This document shows positions 16,913 through 24,842 of a DNA stretch of 30,415 nt, in pieces. Position 1 is the stretch's first letter. Every line of letters begins with the position of its first letter. This stretch comes from an uncultured Oscillospiraceae bacterium. Lineage in GTDB: Bacteria > Bacillota > Clostridia > Oscillospirales > Acutalibacteraceae. The stretch spans positions 1 to 30,415 of the forward strand of contig CABUYS010000004.1 in NCBI GenBank assembly GCA_902495835.1, written 5' to 3'. The translations under genes and the position numbers were made by a program. The notes below the pieces were generated by a model that saw only the letters and a program-made list of their open reading frames with translations, did no database searches and was not told the origin of the DNA.

Positions 16913-17164
16913 TATGAAAATGAAGCGAAAAAGTTAAAATCAAAAAGTGATATTTAGTATACAAATCATCCTTCAAATCGCCAAAAATCGGGGGGATATG
17001 TGACATTTGATGACATAATAAAAACTAAAGATTGATTTGTGCTTTCTATATTTAGAAAAGCCAAGTTTTCAAAAGAGAATTCAAAATAGTGATAAATAAA
17101 ATTAAAATATATCATGCATAGCAAAAAATCTTTGAATTAAAATCCATATTTTTGTAAAACGAAC

Positions 17165-17193
17165 TTGACATTGTGGTATTGTGATGCTATACT
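17165..17193 (+). promoter_or_regulatory. Promoter of the XRE regulator module
   Basis: TTGACA (17165-17170) and TATACT (17188-17193) are 17 bp apart. The -35 box is a perfect match to the consensus. The 20-bp palindrome at 17198-17217 lies just downstream. Confidence 0.85.
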
Positions 17194-17197
17194 ATAA

Positions 17198-17217
17198 AAG
17201 TAAAGTTAACTTTACTT
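17198..17217. promoter_or_regulatory. 20-bp palindromic operator
   Basis: AAGTAAAGTTAACTTTACTT is a perfect inverted repeat covering the probable transcription start. It is followed directly by the ribosome binding site of the XRE gene. This is where an autorepressor would bind. Confidence 0.75.
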
Positions 17218-17230
17218 AGGAGATGATATA

Positions 17231-17434
17231 TTGAAAAATAATCTTGAAAAAATGAGGAAAGAAAGGGGATTAAAACAGGAAGACTTAGCTGATATTTTAG
17301 AAGTTTCCAGACAAACAATATGTTCTCTGGAAAATGGTAGGTACAACCCTTCGATTATACTGGCGTTTAAAATTGCTAAATTTTTTGATACTTACATAGA
17401 AAATATTTTTATTTACGAGGATGATAAAAAATGA
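17231..17434 (+). CDS. XRE-family helix-turn-helix regulator
   Basis: A TTG start with AGGAG eight bases upstream gives a 67-residue protein that is almost entirely an HTH domain. MRKERGLKQEDLADILEVSR is the first helix pair and QTICSLENGRYNPSIILAFK covers the recognition helix, followed by IAKFFDTYIENIF. This small Firmicute subfamily is usually paired with a membrane protein and autoregulates. The palindrome at 17198-17217 fits its operator. The gene overlaps the next by ATGA. Confidence 0.9.
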   Translation: MKNNLEKMRKERGLKQEDLADILEVSRQTICSLENGRYNPSIILAFKIAKFFDTYIENIFIYEDDKK

Positions 17435-17847
17435 AAAATAAAAAAATGCTATACATGATTATAGCCGGAATAGCTATAATTTTATGTGGAATATGTTTGT
17501 TATTGTCTGATAAATCTAATAACGGAATACAAGGATTGCTGTTTGGCATAGGTTCAGGTTTGCTCGGGGCAGGTATAGCAGATGCTATAAGTAAAAATAT
17601 GTATAGAAAAAATCCTGAATTATATAAAAAAGTAACAATAGAACAAAATGATGAAAGAAATATTGATATAAAAAATAAAGCACAAGCTAAGGCAGGAATA
17701 ATACTCATGTATTTAAACTTTATATTAGCTATGGTGATGGGGTTTTATAAAATTGCTTTGTGGGCAACATTATCTTTGATACTAATTAATTTAGTATATT
17801 CATTTTGTATTATATTTTTCATTAATAAGTTTAATAAGCAAGGTTGA
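17431..17847 (+). CDS. Small membrane protein of the XRE module
   Basis: The 138-residue protein has four likely transmembrane segments: two near the N-terminus (about 6-25 and 33-51) and two after residue 88. A soluble loop between them carries the motif NDERNIDIKNKAQAKAG, typical of small membrane proteins found with this regulator type. Its ATG overlaps the regulator's stop. Function is unknown; membrane stress sensing or peptide resistance is sometimes proposed for such pairs, and I can only say the two act together. Confidence 0.8.
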   Translation: MKNKKMLYMIIAGIAIILCGICLLLSDKSNNGIQGLLFGIGSGLLGAGIADAISKNMYRKNPELYKKVTIEQNDERNIDIKNKAQAKAGIILMYLNFILAMVMGFYKIALWATLSLILINLVYSFCIIFFINKFNKQG

Positions 17848-17866
17848 CGGGTTAGTCAACCTTTTG
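17840..17866 (+). terminator. Rho-independent terminator after the XRE module
   Basis: The stem AAGGTTGAC / GTCAACCTT with a six-base loop is followed by TT and G. Its left arm includes the stop codon of the membrane protein gene. Confidence 0.75.
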
Positions 17867-18093
17867 TAATAATAAAAACAAGTGCTATAGAAATTGCGGA
17901 TAAAATTTAATGAAATTATTTATTAATCTGAAAAAAATTGCTAGATTTTTTGTATTTATATTTTAAGTTCAGTATAATTCATGGTTTCACTTAAAAAATC
18001 TTTGTGCCAAACATATCATACATAGAAGATTAATTTTAAGCTCAGATTTTTGTTTTTTAAATAAGAGTTATATATTTGTATCGAGATATTACG

Positions 18094-18140
18094 AATTAAA
18101 GTTGACTTTAATTTGATTTACGTCTGTAGAATGGTATACT
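18094..18140 (+). promoter_or_regulatory. Second operator-like palindrome and promoter
   Basis: AATTAAAGT-TG-ACTTTAATT (18094-18113) has nine-base arms and resembles the operator at 17198-17217. TTGATT (18113-18118) and TATACT (18135-18140) are 16 bp apart and could be a promoter. Here the palindrome touches the -35 box rather than following the -10 box. Confidence 0.5.
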
Positions 18141-18380
18141 CAAAAATAATTTTGAAAAATTAAGAAAATAAATTAGATAAAAATAAAAATGTTTTACAGA
18201 TGTTTTGGAGGTATTCAGAAAAAATATACTATCCGAAAAATGTTACACACAGCCTCTTGGTTATATTGGAGTTTAACATTAATAAATTTTTTGATACTTA
18301 CATAGAAAATAGGATGATAAAAATTAAGAATAAAAAACGCTTAAAAACATCCTGAAAGTTATAATTTATATAATAAATTT
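18139..18380 (+). pseudogene. Decayed second copy of the XRE regulator and membrane protein
   Basis: The nucleotide sequence aligns with the XRE gene along its length. Examples are AAAAATAATTTTGAAAAA against AAAAATAATCTTGAAAAA, CAGATGTTTTGGAGGT in the middle, and the exact match AAATTTTTTGATACTTACAT, followed by AGAAAAT, near 18286-18312. It has no start codon (CTC at the equivalent place) and meets a stop after ten codons. The following AGGATGATAAAAATTAAGAA and AACATCCTGAAAGTTATAAT match the start and inner part of the membrane protein gene with large deletions. It is a dead duplicate of the module just upstream. Confidence 0.7.
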
Positions 18381-18425
18381 TTCAGTTTACACTTAAAAAT
18401 AATCAATCGAAGAAGGTAAAAAATT

Positions 18426-18971
18426 ATGGATTTTATTGACGTTATTAAAAACAGAAGAAGTATAAGAAAGTTTGACAGCAAAGAGGTTCCAAAGGAAGTT
18501 TTAGAACAAATTTTATATCATGGCAGTCTTGCACCATCAGGAAAAAATAGACAACCATGGAGATTTGTTGTAGTGCAAAATGAAAAAATAAAAGCAAATA
18601 TTGCTGATATTATGATATTGCGAGCAAACGAAATGGAAAACAAAGGGGAAAGCATAGGAGTAAAAAATACCGCAAGAATAATCAAAGAAGCTCCTGTGTT
18701 TATTGCGGTTTTTAATACTTGGGGCACGAAAAAGCCGAATTCAAATTTGCAATCAATCGGAGCGTGTATAGAAAATATATGTTTGTCGGCAACTTGCTTT
18801 GGATTGGGAAGTTTGTGGATATGTGACATTGACTGTTGTTTTAGTGAATTACAAGAACTTTTAGGTAAGCCCCATGTATCTTTAGTATCAGGAGTAGCTT
18901 TAGGATATGCGCTTGAAAGTCCAAAAGCAAGGCCAAGGTTAAAGATTAGCGAAATAACTGATTGGATGTGA
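18426..18971 (+). CDS. Nitroreductase family protein
   Basis: The 181-residue protein has the nitroreductase start FIDVIKNRRSIRKF with the FMN-binding RRS at 10-12, then LAPSGKNRQPWRF, a GACIENICLSATCFGLGSLW stretch and a C-terminal GVALGYALESPKARPR. These are standard for small FMN-dependent NAD(P)H oxidoreductases that act as dimers. Length is normal for the short clade. Substrate cannot be told. An AGAAGG site lies ahead of the ATG, and the gene appears monocistronic. Confidence 0.9.
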   Translation: MDFIDVIKNRRSIRKFDSKEVPKEVLEQILYHGSLAPSGKNRQPWRFVVVQNEKIKANIADIMILRANEMENKGESIGVKNTARIIKEAPVFIAVFNTWGTKKPNSNLQSIGACIENICLSATCFGLGSLWICDIDCCFSELQELLGKPHVSLVSGVALGYALESPKARPRLKISEITDWM

Positions 18972-19029
18972 CCCTTTAACATTTTTAGAGCTTTATTTAC
19001 AAATTTAAGTTTTATTTAAAAATATATTG

Positions 19030-19058
19030 TTGATACTATATATTTAATCGTATATAAT
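19030..19058 (+). promoter_or_regulatory. Promoter of the 317-residue orphan gene
   Basis: TTGATA (19030-19035) and TATAAT (19053-19058) are separated by 17 bp. The start codon at 19095 follows 36 bases after the -10 box. Confidence 0.7.
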
Positions 19059-19094
19059 AATACTATGAAAATTTATTTTTCGGGAGGTATTTTT

Positions 19095-20048
19095 ATGGCT
19101 AGTGCATTATCGGTTAATAAAGTAATAAGATGTTTAAATGAAACTAAGAATGTAATGAAAGAGGCTATTGAGGATAAAAAATCAATTGGTAAGATTCAGC
19201 CAGATAAATTACTTAAACCTTTTTTACCTAAAAATAATAGTCCTTATTCAAAAAGAACACCTACAGAAAACGTTTTTAGTAAATTAAAATCGTTGATGAT
19301 AACAGTTCTTATTTACTTGAAAGATGATAAAGATAGAGCTAAAAGATTATGGGAACAAGGATTGAATGAGTGTATACGTATATGTAAAGCAGCGGGCAAG
19401 GGACCTCGTGTTGGAGATAATCGTGTAATAAAAATTATGGAAGAATTGAGGGACGTATTTGAAAATGCTAAACCTAAAGATGATGATAAAAGTGAAGATA
19501 ATCCTGTAAAATTATCAAAAACGAGAAATAAAAAAGTTAGAGAAATAGTAAATAATTTTAGAAATTTTAGAGAAGATGTTAGAAAAAATTACAAGATAGA
19601 AAGTTATAATGACTCATGTAACAAAGGTAAAGTGTTATTGCCTATATTTTTAAATTATTTTCCTAAGAAACGTTATGAAAATAGTAAAAAGGCTTTTTCA
19701 AGATATATAATGAAATTAATAGGTTTAATATTGAATTTAGATAATGATATTTATTCATTGAGAGGGAAAGGTAAAGATTTTGATGAATACTGTGATGAGA
19801 TAAGAAAGTCCAGTAAGTGGGAAAGAGATATTGATTTCATAAGAAAAGAGATTAATCAGGAGTGCATCCATTTTATTAGAAATTTTTCTAAAGATAGTTC
19901 TTTGAATAATTTTGATATAAGTTCAAAAGAAAAAATTTCGTCAAGTTTATCAAATCTAAAAGTACAAGAAGAAATCAAAAAGACAAGTAACTTGTTTAGT
20001 GGTATTGGAACTACCGATGATGGACAATCATTTAGATTTTATAGATAA
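19095..20048 (+). CDS. Unrecognised lysine-rich 317-residue protein
   Basis: The ATG at 19095 (MASALSVNKVIRCLNE) has CGGGAGG nearby and is preferred over an upstream in-frame ATG at 19065. The product has no signal peptide and is very rich in Lys, Asp, Glu and Asn, with helical segments and one moderately hydrophobic helix (YIMKLIGLILNLDNDIY). I do not recognise it. It is flanked by its own promoter and a terminator, so it is a single-gene unit. Its leader resembles that of the 143-residue orphan at 26166, with TATAAT, TCGGGAGGT and ATGGC in the same order. Confidence 0.75.
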   Translation: MASALSVNKVIRCLNETKNVMKEAIEDKKSIGKIQPDKLLKPFLPKNNSPYSKRTPTENVFSKLKSLMITVLIYLKDDKDRAKRLWEQGLNECIRICKAAGKGPRVGDNRVIKIMEELRDVFENAKPKDDDKSEDNPVKLSKTRNKKVREIVNNFRNFREDVRKNYKIESYNDSCNKGKVLLPIFLNYFPKKRYENSKKAFSRYIMKLIGLILNLDNDIYSLRGKGKDFDEYCDEIRKSSKWERDIDFIRKEINQECIHFIRNFSKDSSLNNFDISSKEKISSSLSNLKVQEEIKKTSNLFSGIGTTDDGQSFRFYR

Positions 20049-20069
20049 AATGGATGTGTATTTATATTA

Positions 20070-20095
20070 AAAAAGTCCGAATTATCGGGCTTTTT
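20070..20095 (+). terminator. Terminator after the 317-residue orphan gene
   Basis: The hairpin AAAAAGTCCGA-ATTA-TCGGGCTTTTT has one G-T pair and ends in a T-run. Confidence 0.85.
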
Positions 20096-20330
20096 AATAT
20101 TTTATAATATAAAATTCACAATGAAGTTTTTGAGATATATGTAAATTATAGATTTGAAAAATTATATTTTGAGAATGATTTTTAAAATGAGTAAAAGTCT
20201 ATGGATAGTCCATAATAGTTTAAATGAATTGAGGTGAGTTATATAAATTATGAAATATGAAAGTGAATTTTAGATGTAATTGAAAAATGTATAATTGCAT
20301 TTGATTTTTTTGATGATTATGACCGCGTAA

Positions 20331-20440
20331 AGTGAAAAACCGAGCGGAAATATCTTCCCATATGTTATATCAAAAGAAATTTTTATGTTGTTTTTACATC
20401 GATTAAGTTACCACCGAATCATGCTATTTTCGCGTGGTTT
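20331..20440 (-). mobile_element. Solo end of an IS200-derived repeat
   Basis: Read on the minus strand this stretch (CGCGAAAATAGCATGATTCG, then TAACTTAATCGATGTAAAAAC) matches the left end of the other copies (CGCGAAAATTGCGTGGCTCA, then TAGCTTAAGCGGTGTAAGAAC). No transposase sequence remains. The rest of 20097-20330 shows nothing. Confidence 0.45.
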
Positions 20441-20447
20441 TATACAA

Positions 20448-20476
20448 ATAAAAACAGCCCGGTATTACCGGACTTT
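20448..20476 (-). terminator. Terminator downstream of tRNA-Ser
   Basis: On the minus strand AGTCCGG-TAATA-CCGGGCT is followed by GTTTTTA. It lies about 30 bases beyond the tRNA 3' end. Confidence 0.7.
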
Positions 20477-20506
20477 AAGTTGTATCAAAAGATATATAAG
20501 ATAGAG

Positions 20507-20599
20507 TGGCGGAGAGAGGGGGATTCGAACCCCCGAAGCCGCTTTAACGACTTACACGATTTCCAATCGTGCTCCTTAAGCCAGCTCGGACACCTCTCC
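20507..20599 (-). tRNA. tRNA-Ser (anticodon GGA)
   Basis: The 93-nt gene has the acceptor GGAGAGG with CCTCTCC-type partner, a long variable arm typical of serine tRNAs, the T-loop GGTTCGAATCC and an encoded CCA. The anticodon stem CACGA/TCGTG encloses the loop TTGGAAA, so the anticodon is GGA (codons UCC/UCU). Confidence 0.95.
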
Positions 20600-20726
20600 A
20601 AATTACCAACACAGATAATTATATCTGAAATAATTTAAAAATCAATATAATTTTTTTGTATAGTAAAATCTAAATTATTGGTCAAAAAATCTAAAAGGTA
20701 TAAATTTACAATCATATTTTAAGAAC

Positions 20727-21242
20727 TTAAACAGATATTTTTTCAGCATATCGCCCACAAGGACACTTTTTTTCGAGTTTTAGCAACCGAATACGATTAT
20801 AGCGCTGTATGACGAGAAAAGGGAGGTTGCAAAAAATGGGTATAAGTGAAAAGATTATAGCATTTTGAATCGAATTTATTAAAAACGAAACTACGAAATA
20901 CATTGAGCACATTAAGTGGTTCCACTCGGCTCTGCATGTTTCCGAGATGAAAACATGTATATAATTTTCGTCGAAATCTTTGGAAGAGGGGAGATGTTTT
21001 TTTGAAAATCCCCCCTTGGCAACAAATTGAGGCAAGCAATCTTTCCATTTTTTTATTTTAAGATTTTTAACGTATAAATTGCCGTTTTTCTCCCATTTTC
21101 GAGTAAGATACAGCCTTTTTGTAGGCTCGAAAAAAGACCGTGGTAAACTCATGCAAATAATTAGTATGACGAGATGCCATATTATCATAAGCAAGAAATT
21201 TACAACTATTACATCAAATTTATTTAAATTATCCAAAAGCAC
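20727..21242 (-). CDS. CrtO-family acyltransferase-like membrane protein
   Basis: The GTG at 21242 has AAGGAG six bases upstream and is preferred to the TTG at 21257 that overlaps that site. The 171-residue product has a hydrophobic N-terminal helix, then WEKNGNLYVKNLKIKKWKDC, ISETCRAEWNHLMC and a second hydrophobic region ending NLPFLVIQRYNRIRL. The KKWKD...ETCRAE(W/L)xH...N(L)PxxxxQRYNRxRL series matches the glycosyl-4,4'-diaponeurosporenoate acyltransferase (CrtO) family as I know it. No carotenoid genes are visible, so its substrate is open. It lies downstream of the membrane-anchored protein at 21281-21757, probably in one operon. Confidence 0.7.
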   Translation of the reverse strand: MLLDNLNKFDVIVVNFLLMIIWHLVILIICMSLPRSFFEPTKRLYLTRKWEKNGNLYVKNLKIKKWKDCLPQFVAKGGFSKKHLPSSKDFDENYIHVFISETCRAEWNHLMCSMYFVVSFLINSIQNAIIFSLIPIFCNLPFLVIQRYNRIRLLKLEKKCPCGRYAEKISV

Positions 21243-21280
21243 GTTTTTCTCCTTCAATATTCAACCTAAACGAATTTATA

Positions 21281-21757
21281 TTATTTTAAATTTTTCATTT
21301 GATTTCTGGCTTCAAAAATTTTGTCCTGAGCCTCTCTTATTTGTGCGTTTCGTTCATCGCCAAGATTCTTCGGAACAGCTTTTTTGTACATATCTATTCC
21401 TTCCAAATACATATTATATGCATCCATCATTTTTTGATAATGCTCTTTGGAAGTGCTCGGAACTCTAGGGCCGAGTTGTTTCTCCAGCTCACTTACAAAA
21501 TTTTTGAGTTTATTTGCTGTGTTTTCAAGTTTTTCGGTATCCTCTTTTGATCCCGTGTAAGACGAAACTTCATCGAGAAAATTATCGAGAGTATTGTTAA
21601 AGCTTTGGTTCTGAACAATCACTTCTTTAATGTATTCGGCTTGCGTGAAAGTAGTTGGAACATTTTTTTGATAAAATAATACCAAACCGGCTACACATAA
21701 GATTATAGCACCAGATATGAGAATAATCCATTTTTTTTCTAATTTAAATGATTTCAT
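21281..21757 (-). CDS. Unrecognised membrane-anchored helical protein
   Basis: The ATG at 21757 gives 158 residues; a TTG at 21769 sits directly against the GGAG site and is less suitable. A basic start (KSFKLEKK) and one hydrophobic segment (WIILISGAIILCVAGLVLFY) anchor an outside domain of about 125 residues. That domain is predicted all-helical (SKEDTEKLENTANKLKNFVS, then AYNMYLEGIDMYKKA). I do not recognise a family. It is the first of two minus-strand genes, 38 bases ahead of the CrtO-like gene. Confidence 0.75.
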   Translation of the reverse strand: MKSFKLEKKWIILISGAIILCVAGLVLFYQKNVPTTFTQAEYIKEVIVQNQSFNNTLDNFLDEVSSYTGSKEDTEKLENTANKLKNFVSELEKQLGPRVPSTSKEHYQKMMDAYNMYLEGIDMYKKAVPKNLGDERNAQIREAQDKIFEARNQMKNLK

Positions 21758-21948
21758 CTTACGGTTCAACTCCTATAGTATAAATTTTTTAAATATAAAT
21801 TTATTATATAATACCACGTTATAATAAGTATTACCATAAAAAAATGCATTTAAATAAATAAAATATAAAATATTGTAATTTTTGTTCGACGGTTTATGAC
21901 TTTATGTATAAAAATTAATTATAGGTAATATAATTCAAAGATTTTTTC

Positions 21949-21976
21949 TTGACATATTTTTTATTTGTGATATCAT
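21949..21976 (+). promoter_or_regulatory. Promoter of tRNA-Arg
   Basis: TTGACA (21949-21954) and TATCAT (21971-21976) are 16 bp apart, 17 bases ahead of the tRNA. Confidence 0.75.
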
Positions 21977-21993
21977 GTAAATGTAAATTCTAT

Positions 21994-22070
21994 GCGCCCG
22001 TAGCTCAGCTGGATAGAGTGTTTGGCTACGAACCAAAAGGTCGGGGGTTCGAATCCCTCCGGGCGTACCA
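21994..22070 (+). tRNA. tRNA-Arg (anticodon ACG)
   Basis: The cloverleaf has acceptor GCGCCCG/CGGGCGT, D-arm AGCTCAGCTGGATAGAGT, anticodon stem TTTGG/CCAAA with loop CTACGAA, T-arm GGGGGTTCGAATCCCTC and encoded CCA. The anticodon ACG reads CGN as inosine-modified. Confidence 0.96.
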
Positions 22071-22075
22071 GTATT

Positions 22076-22107
22076 AAAAAAGTCGACTGTTATGCAGTCG
22101 ACTTTTT
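22076..22107 (+). terminator. Terminator after tRNA-Arg
   Basis: The stem AGTCGACTG/CAGTCGACT, loop TTATG, has an upstream A-run and a downstream T-run. Confidence 0.9.
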
Positions 22108-22112
22108 GTATT

Positions 22113-22484
22113 CAGAAAATTACGCGAAAGCCCGCGTGGTTCAGTGATAGCTTAAGCGATGTAATAACGTAATAAAAACTCCTTTTGATGTAGAATATAA
22201 TAGCGGTCTGGAAACTGCTAAAGAAAGCATCAAAAGGAGGACATTCAAAATGCATGACATGTGAGTTTATCACATACAAAGTGGAACTGCAAATATCATA
22301 AATATTAGAAATATAAGGTATGTTTGAAATGGAAGAACATTTAATAATATAGGTCTATTTATGGATAGCAAGTAACAATCTTTTTGCGAGTGTCAGACCG
22401 TATCGGCCTCCTTTAGAGGCGGCTAGTAGTACAGGGCTTCGCCCGTTAAAGAAATACCCCCAGCTAGGCTGGGGGATGCTTATT
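22113..22484 (+). mobile_element. Internally deleted IS200-derived repeat, copy B
   Basis: It shares left end, tnpA start region, internal deletion and right end with copies at 3872 and 26633. The block CTCCTTTTGATGTAGAATA is nearly identical to that at 26701. The right-end hairpin is perfect here: CCCCCAGC-TAG-GCTGGGGG (22457-22475). The tnpA tail reads GGTCTATTTATGGATAGCAAG with a stop. The piece cannot encode a transposase. Confidence 0.6.
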
Positions 22485-22490
22485 GTGTTT

Positions 22491-23134
22491 TGTATATAAA
22501 AAATTACGCGACAATTACATGATTCAGTAAATTCTAATCTGTGTAAAAGGGAACAAAAAACTCATTTTTATGTAAAATATACCATCGATTTGTAAGTTAT
22601 TAAAAGAAAATCAAAAAAGAAATTATTCAAAGTGAATGTAGCAGAAAGTTTATCGTATACAAAATGAAGCTACAAATATCACATAACATTTGCACCGCAA
22701 TATATTCGAAAGATATTTTACGTAAAAAAAAGAAGTTAGAAATAGAAGCAACATTAAGAAAATTATGTAAACGGAAAAGAGTAAACATAGCGTAAGCCGA
22801 AATATTTTCAATCCAAGGTTCATTGAATTTAAAAAAGCAATTTAATGATATTTCAAAGACCTGTAATCACAAAAATTGAATACGATGACCGAAAATTTTG
22901 ATGCAGAGGATATTATGTAGACATAGCAGAGAAAAATGCAAAAAATAAAGGAATATGTGAAAAAACAGTTGAAACAATGTGCGTTAAAATAGCAATTGAC
23001 GTTTAATAAAGTAGACTCATTTGTGGATATTAAGTAACAATCTTTTTGCAATTTCAAGACCCTAACAGCTTAATTTAGAGACAGTCGTTGATCGTTGAAG
23101 AAATATTTCCTGCTAGGCTGTGAGGTGATTACTG
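22491..23134 (+). mobile_element. Degenerate IS200-type element with longer tnpA
   Basis: The left end (AAATTACGCGACAATTACATGATTCAG, in two parts 22500-22526) matches the family. Inside, a broken tnpA (22638-23037) gives ESLSYTK, YKYHITFAPQYIRKI, SNLMIFQRP and GYYVDIAEKNAKN in shifting frames, then ends at GATATTAAGTAA. The right end has a degraded TGCTAGGCTGTGAGG hairpin. It is inserted directly beside copy B, so two elements lie in tandem. Confidence 0.55.
22638..23037 (+). pseudogene. IS200-type tnpA pseudogene
   Basis: Recognisable TnpA blocks in order are AESLSYTK, then a stop, then YKYHITFAPQYIRKIFYVKK, then LMIFQRP, then RKF.CRGYYVDIAEKNAKN, and the final stop at 23035-23037. The length is right for the family, but several stops and frameshifts separate the blocks. 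Confidence 0.55.
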
Positions 23135-23286
23135 TTTACTTTTGGATTAAGTGGGTAAAAGTTTTAATTAAAAAAATTCTGAACGCTAGCTCCTTTTATA
23201 GGATTTATTTGGATATTATTTTTAAAATTTAAATGTAAAAAAGTCAAATAATATACTTAATAAATAATTTGCAAGGAGGAGATAGA

Positions 23287-23841
23287 GTGAATTGCGATAG
23301 TATAAAAAATGTCGAAAAAGCAGAGCAAAATCAAAATATTAAATACAAAATAATAAATTTTTTCGCTTATATGATTTTAACGGCTTTGCTTATAATTACG
23401 ATAATTATGGCGTTTATATCGGTAAATTTTTATACTTCTTCGGAAGATATTCCCAGTATAATGGGATATTCTTTTTTCGTAATAAATTCAGATTGCATGA
23501 GTCCCGAAATAAATCAGGGAGATTTAATCGCAGTGAAAAAGTGCGAGGATTCAGAACTTGAAAATGGTAAAATAATTGCTTTTAAGGTTGAAAATTTTGT
23601 AATTGCTCACAGAATTATTGGCATAGAGCAAGAAAGAAACGGCTCTTTTTCGTACCAAACCAAAGCGGACAACAACTGCATGAAGGACTACAAAAGCATA
23701 AACACATCGTCCGTGGTAGGGGAGTATAAATTTAAAATTCCTGTTATCGGTAACATATTTTTGTTTTTCAAAAGTGCTTTTGGTGTGATTACTATTGCTC
23801 TAGCTGCGGTTATATGGGCAATAATTCTTATTTTTGTATAG
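23287..23841 (+). CDS. sipW: SipW-like type I signal peptidase (S26B)
   Basis: The GTG at 23287 lies seven bases after AAGGAGG (23273-23279); an upstream TTG is less likely. The 184-residue protein has an N-terminal membrane segment (FFAYMILTALLIITIIMAFI), the catalytic serine box NSDCMSPEINQGDL, and NFVIAHRIIGI, where a His replaces the Lys of ordinary bacterial signal peptidases, as in the SipW/ER-type Ser-His enzymes. A second membrane helix closes the C-terminus. SipW processes TasA/camelysin-type proteins, and the next gene encodes such a substrate. The symbol is given for the type, not for proven orthology. Confidence 0.85.
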   Translation: MNCDSIKNVEKAEQNQNIKYKIINFFAYMILTALLIITIIMAFISVNFYTSSEDIPSIMGYSFFVINSDCMSPEINQGDLIAVKKCEDSELENGKIIAFKVENFVIAHRIIGIEQERNGSFSYQTKADNNCMKDYKSINTSSVVGEYKFKIPVIGNIFLFFKSAFGVITIALAAVIWAIILIFV

Positions 23842-23848
23842 AAAATAA

Positions 23849-24412
23849 ATGAAAAATTTTTTATCTAAAAAATATGTATTTATAATGGGAATTATTATTT
23901 TGACAATTTTTACTTCAATGTCGGTAATGGGTTCGGTTCTTTCGAAATATATAAGCGATTTTTCGAGCGGAGACATATCGAATATAATAAACCTTAAAGC
24001 AAACATCAGTAAAGATGATATTAAAATCATAAATTTGAAAGATACCTCATGTAACAGCGAAGATGAAGACGACTGGGGTGTTTTTGAAATCAAAATACGA
24101 AATGATTCAGAGATTGCCGTTGATTATTCAACTATAATGGAATTAACCGATAATCAAAGTTTTTATATAGATTTTTTTGTAATAGACGATGAAGAAGAAA
24201 TTCCGATATCACTTGTCGGAAACAGAATTACTCTTGAGGGGTTGAGCGGAACTTCTACAAGAAATAAACCTTGCTCTGAAAGCAGGGTCATAAAATGGAA
24301 ATTAAATACTGACGATTATCAAAATTACTTGGAAACTCAAAAATCGGATGTCCCTTGTTGTATATTTCCGATTAATATAAAAATATCTTTAATTACCTAT
24401 CCTGTGAATTAA
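23849..24412 (+). CDS. TasA/camelysin-like SipW substrate candidate
   Basis: This 187-residue protein starts seven bases after the SipW-like gene with no strong ribosome binding site, so it is probably coupled. It has a long N-terminal hydrophobic signal (FIMGIIILTIFTSMSVMGSV) followed by LSKYISDF, like SipW-dependent signal peptides. The rest is predicted beta-rich with VFEIKIRNDSEIAVDYS and a Cys pair region. TasA-type proteins form surface fibres or are secreted. The family link rests on signal type and gene pairing, since sequence similarity in the mature part is not obvious to me. Confidence 0.65.
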   Translation: MKNFLSKKYVFIMGIIILTIFTSMSVMGSVLSKYISDFSSGDISNIINLKANISKDDIKIINLKDTSCNSEDEDDWGVFEIKIRNDSEIAVDYSTIMELTDNQSFYIDFFVIDDEEEIPISLVGNRITLEGLSGTSTRNKPCSESRVIKWKLNTDDYQNYLETQKSDVPCCIFPINIKISLITYPVN

Positions 24413-24437
24413 TAAATAAAAATTTATCTTTAACTAC

Positions 24438-24466
24438 TTGACAATTTTTTAATCCATGCCTATCAT
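24438..24466 (+). promoter_or_regulatory. Promoter of the acyl carrier protein gene
   Basis: TTGACA (24438-24443) and TATCAT (24461-24466) are exactly 17 bp apart. The gene starts 79 bases downstream of the -10 box. Confidence 0.75.
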
Positions 24467-24544
24467 TTTGATAGTAAAACTAGTAGACAGTATTTTTTAA
24501 GCAAAGTTTTATATAAAAAATTAATTAGCGAGGTATTTATTAAT

Positions 24545-24787
24545 ATGATTTTAGAAAAATTAAAAACAATTTTAAGCGAACAATTCGATGTAGATGAATC
24601 TGAAATTACTTTAGAGACGAATATATACGAAGATTTGGAAGCAGATTCTTTGGATTTGGTTGATTTACTTTTTTCGGTTGAAGAAGAATTTGACATCGAA
24701 ACAGATGCCGATGATGATATTATAAACTCAATAAACACGGTAGGGGATATTGTTAATTTCATATCGGAAATAAAGAACATAGACTAG
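24545..24787 (+). CDS. acpP: Acyl carrier protein
   Basis: The 80-residue acidic protein has the standard ACP fold pattern. EDLEADSLDLVDLLFSVEEE contains the serine in DSLD that carries the 4'-phosphopantetheine arm. The termini (MILEKLKTILSEQFDVDESE and TVGDIVNFISEI) also fit. It carries acyl intermediates, normally in fatty acid synthesis. It stands alone here with its own promoter and is not next to fab genes, so it could also serve a dedicated pathway. AGCGAGG lies ahead of ATG. Confidence 0.92.
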   Translation: MILEKLKTILSEQFDVDESEITLETNIYEDLEADSLDLVDLLFSVEEEFDIETDADDDIINSINTVGDIVNFISEIKNID

Positions 24788-24800
24788 ATGTTAATAAAAT

Positions 24801-24836
24801 GTTATCTCGGTTGTCGAGCGATAATATTTTTTAACT
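24801..24836 (+). terminator. Probable terminator after acpP
   Basis: TTATCTCG-GTTGT-CGAGCGATAA pairs with a bulge and is followed by TATTTTTT. Confidence 0.6.
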
Positions 24837-24842
24837 TTTCTG

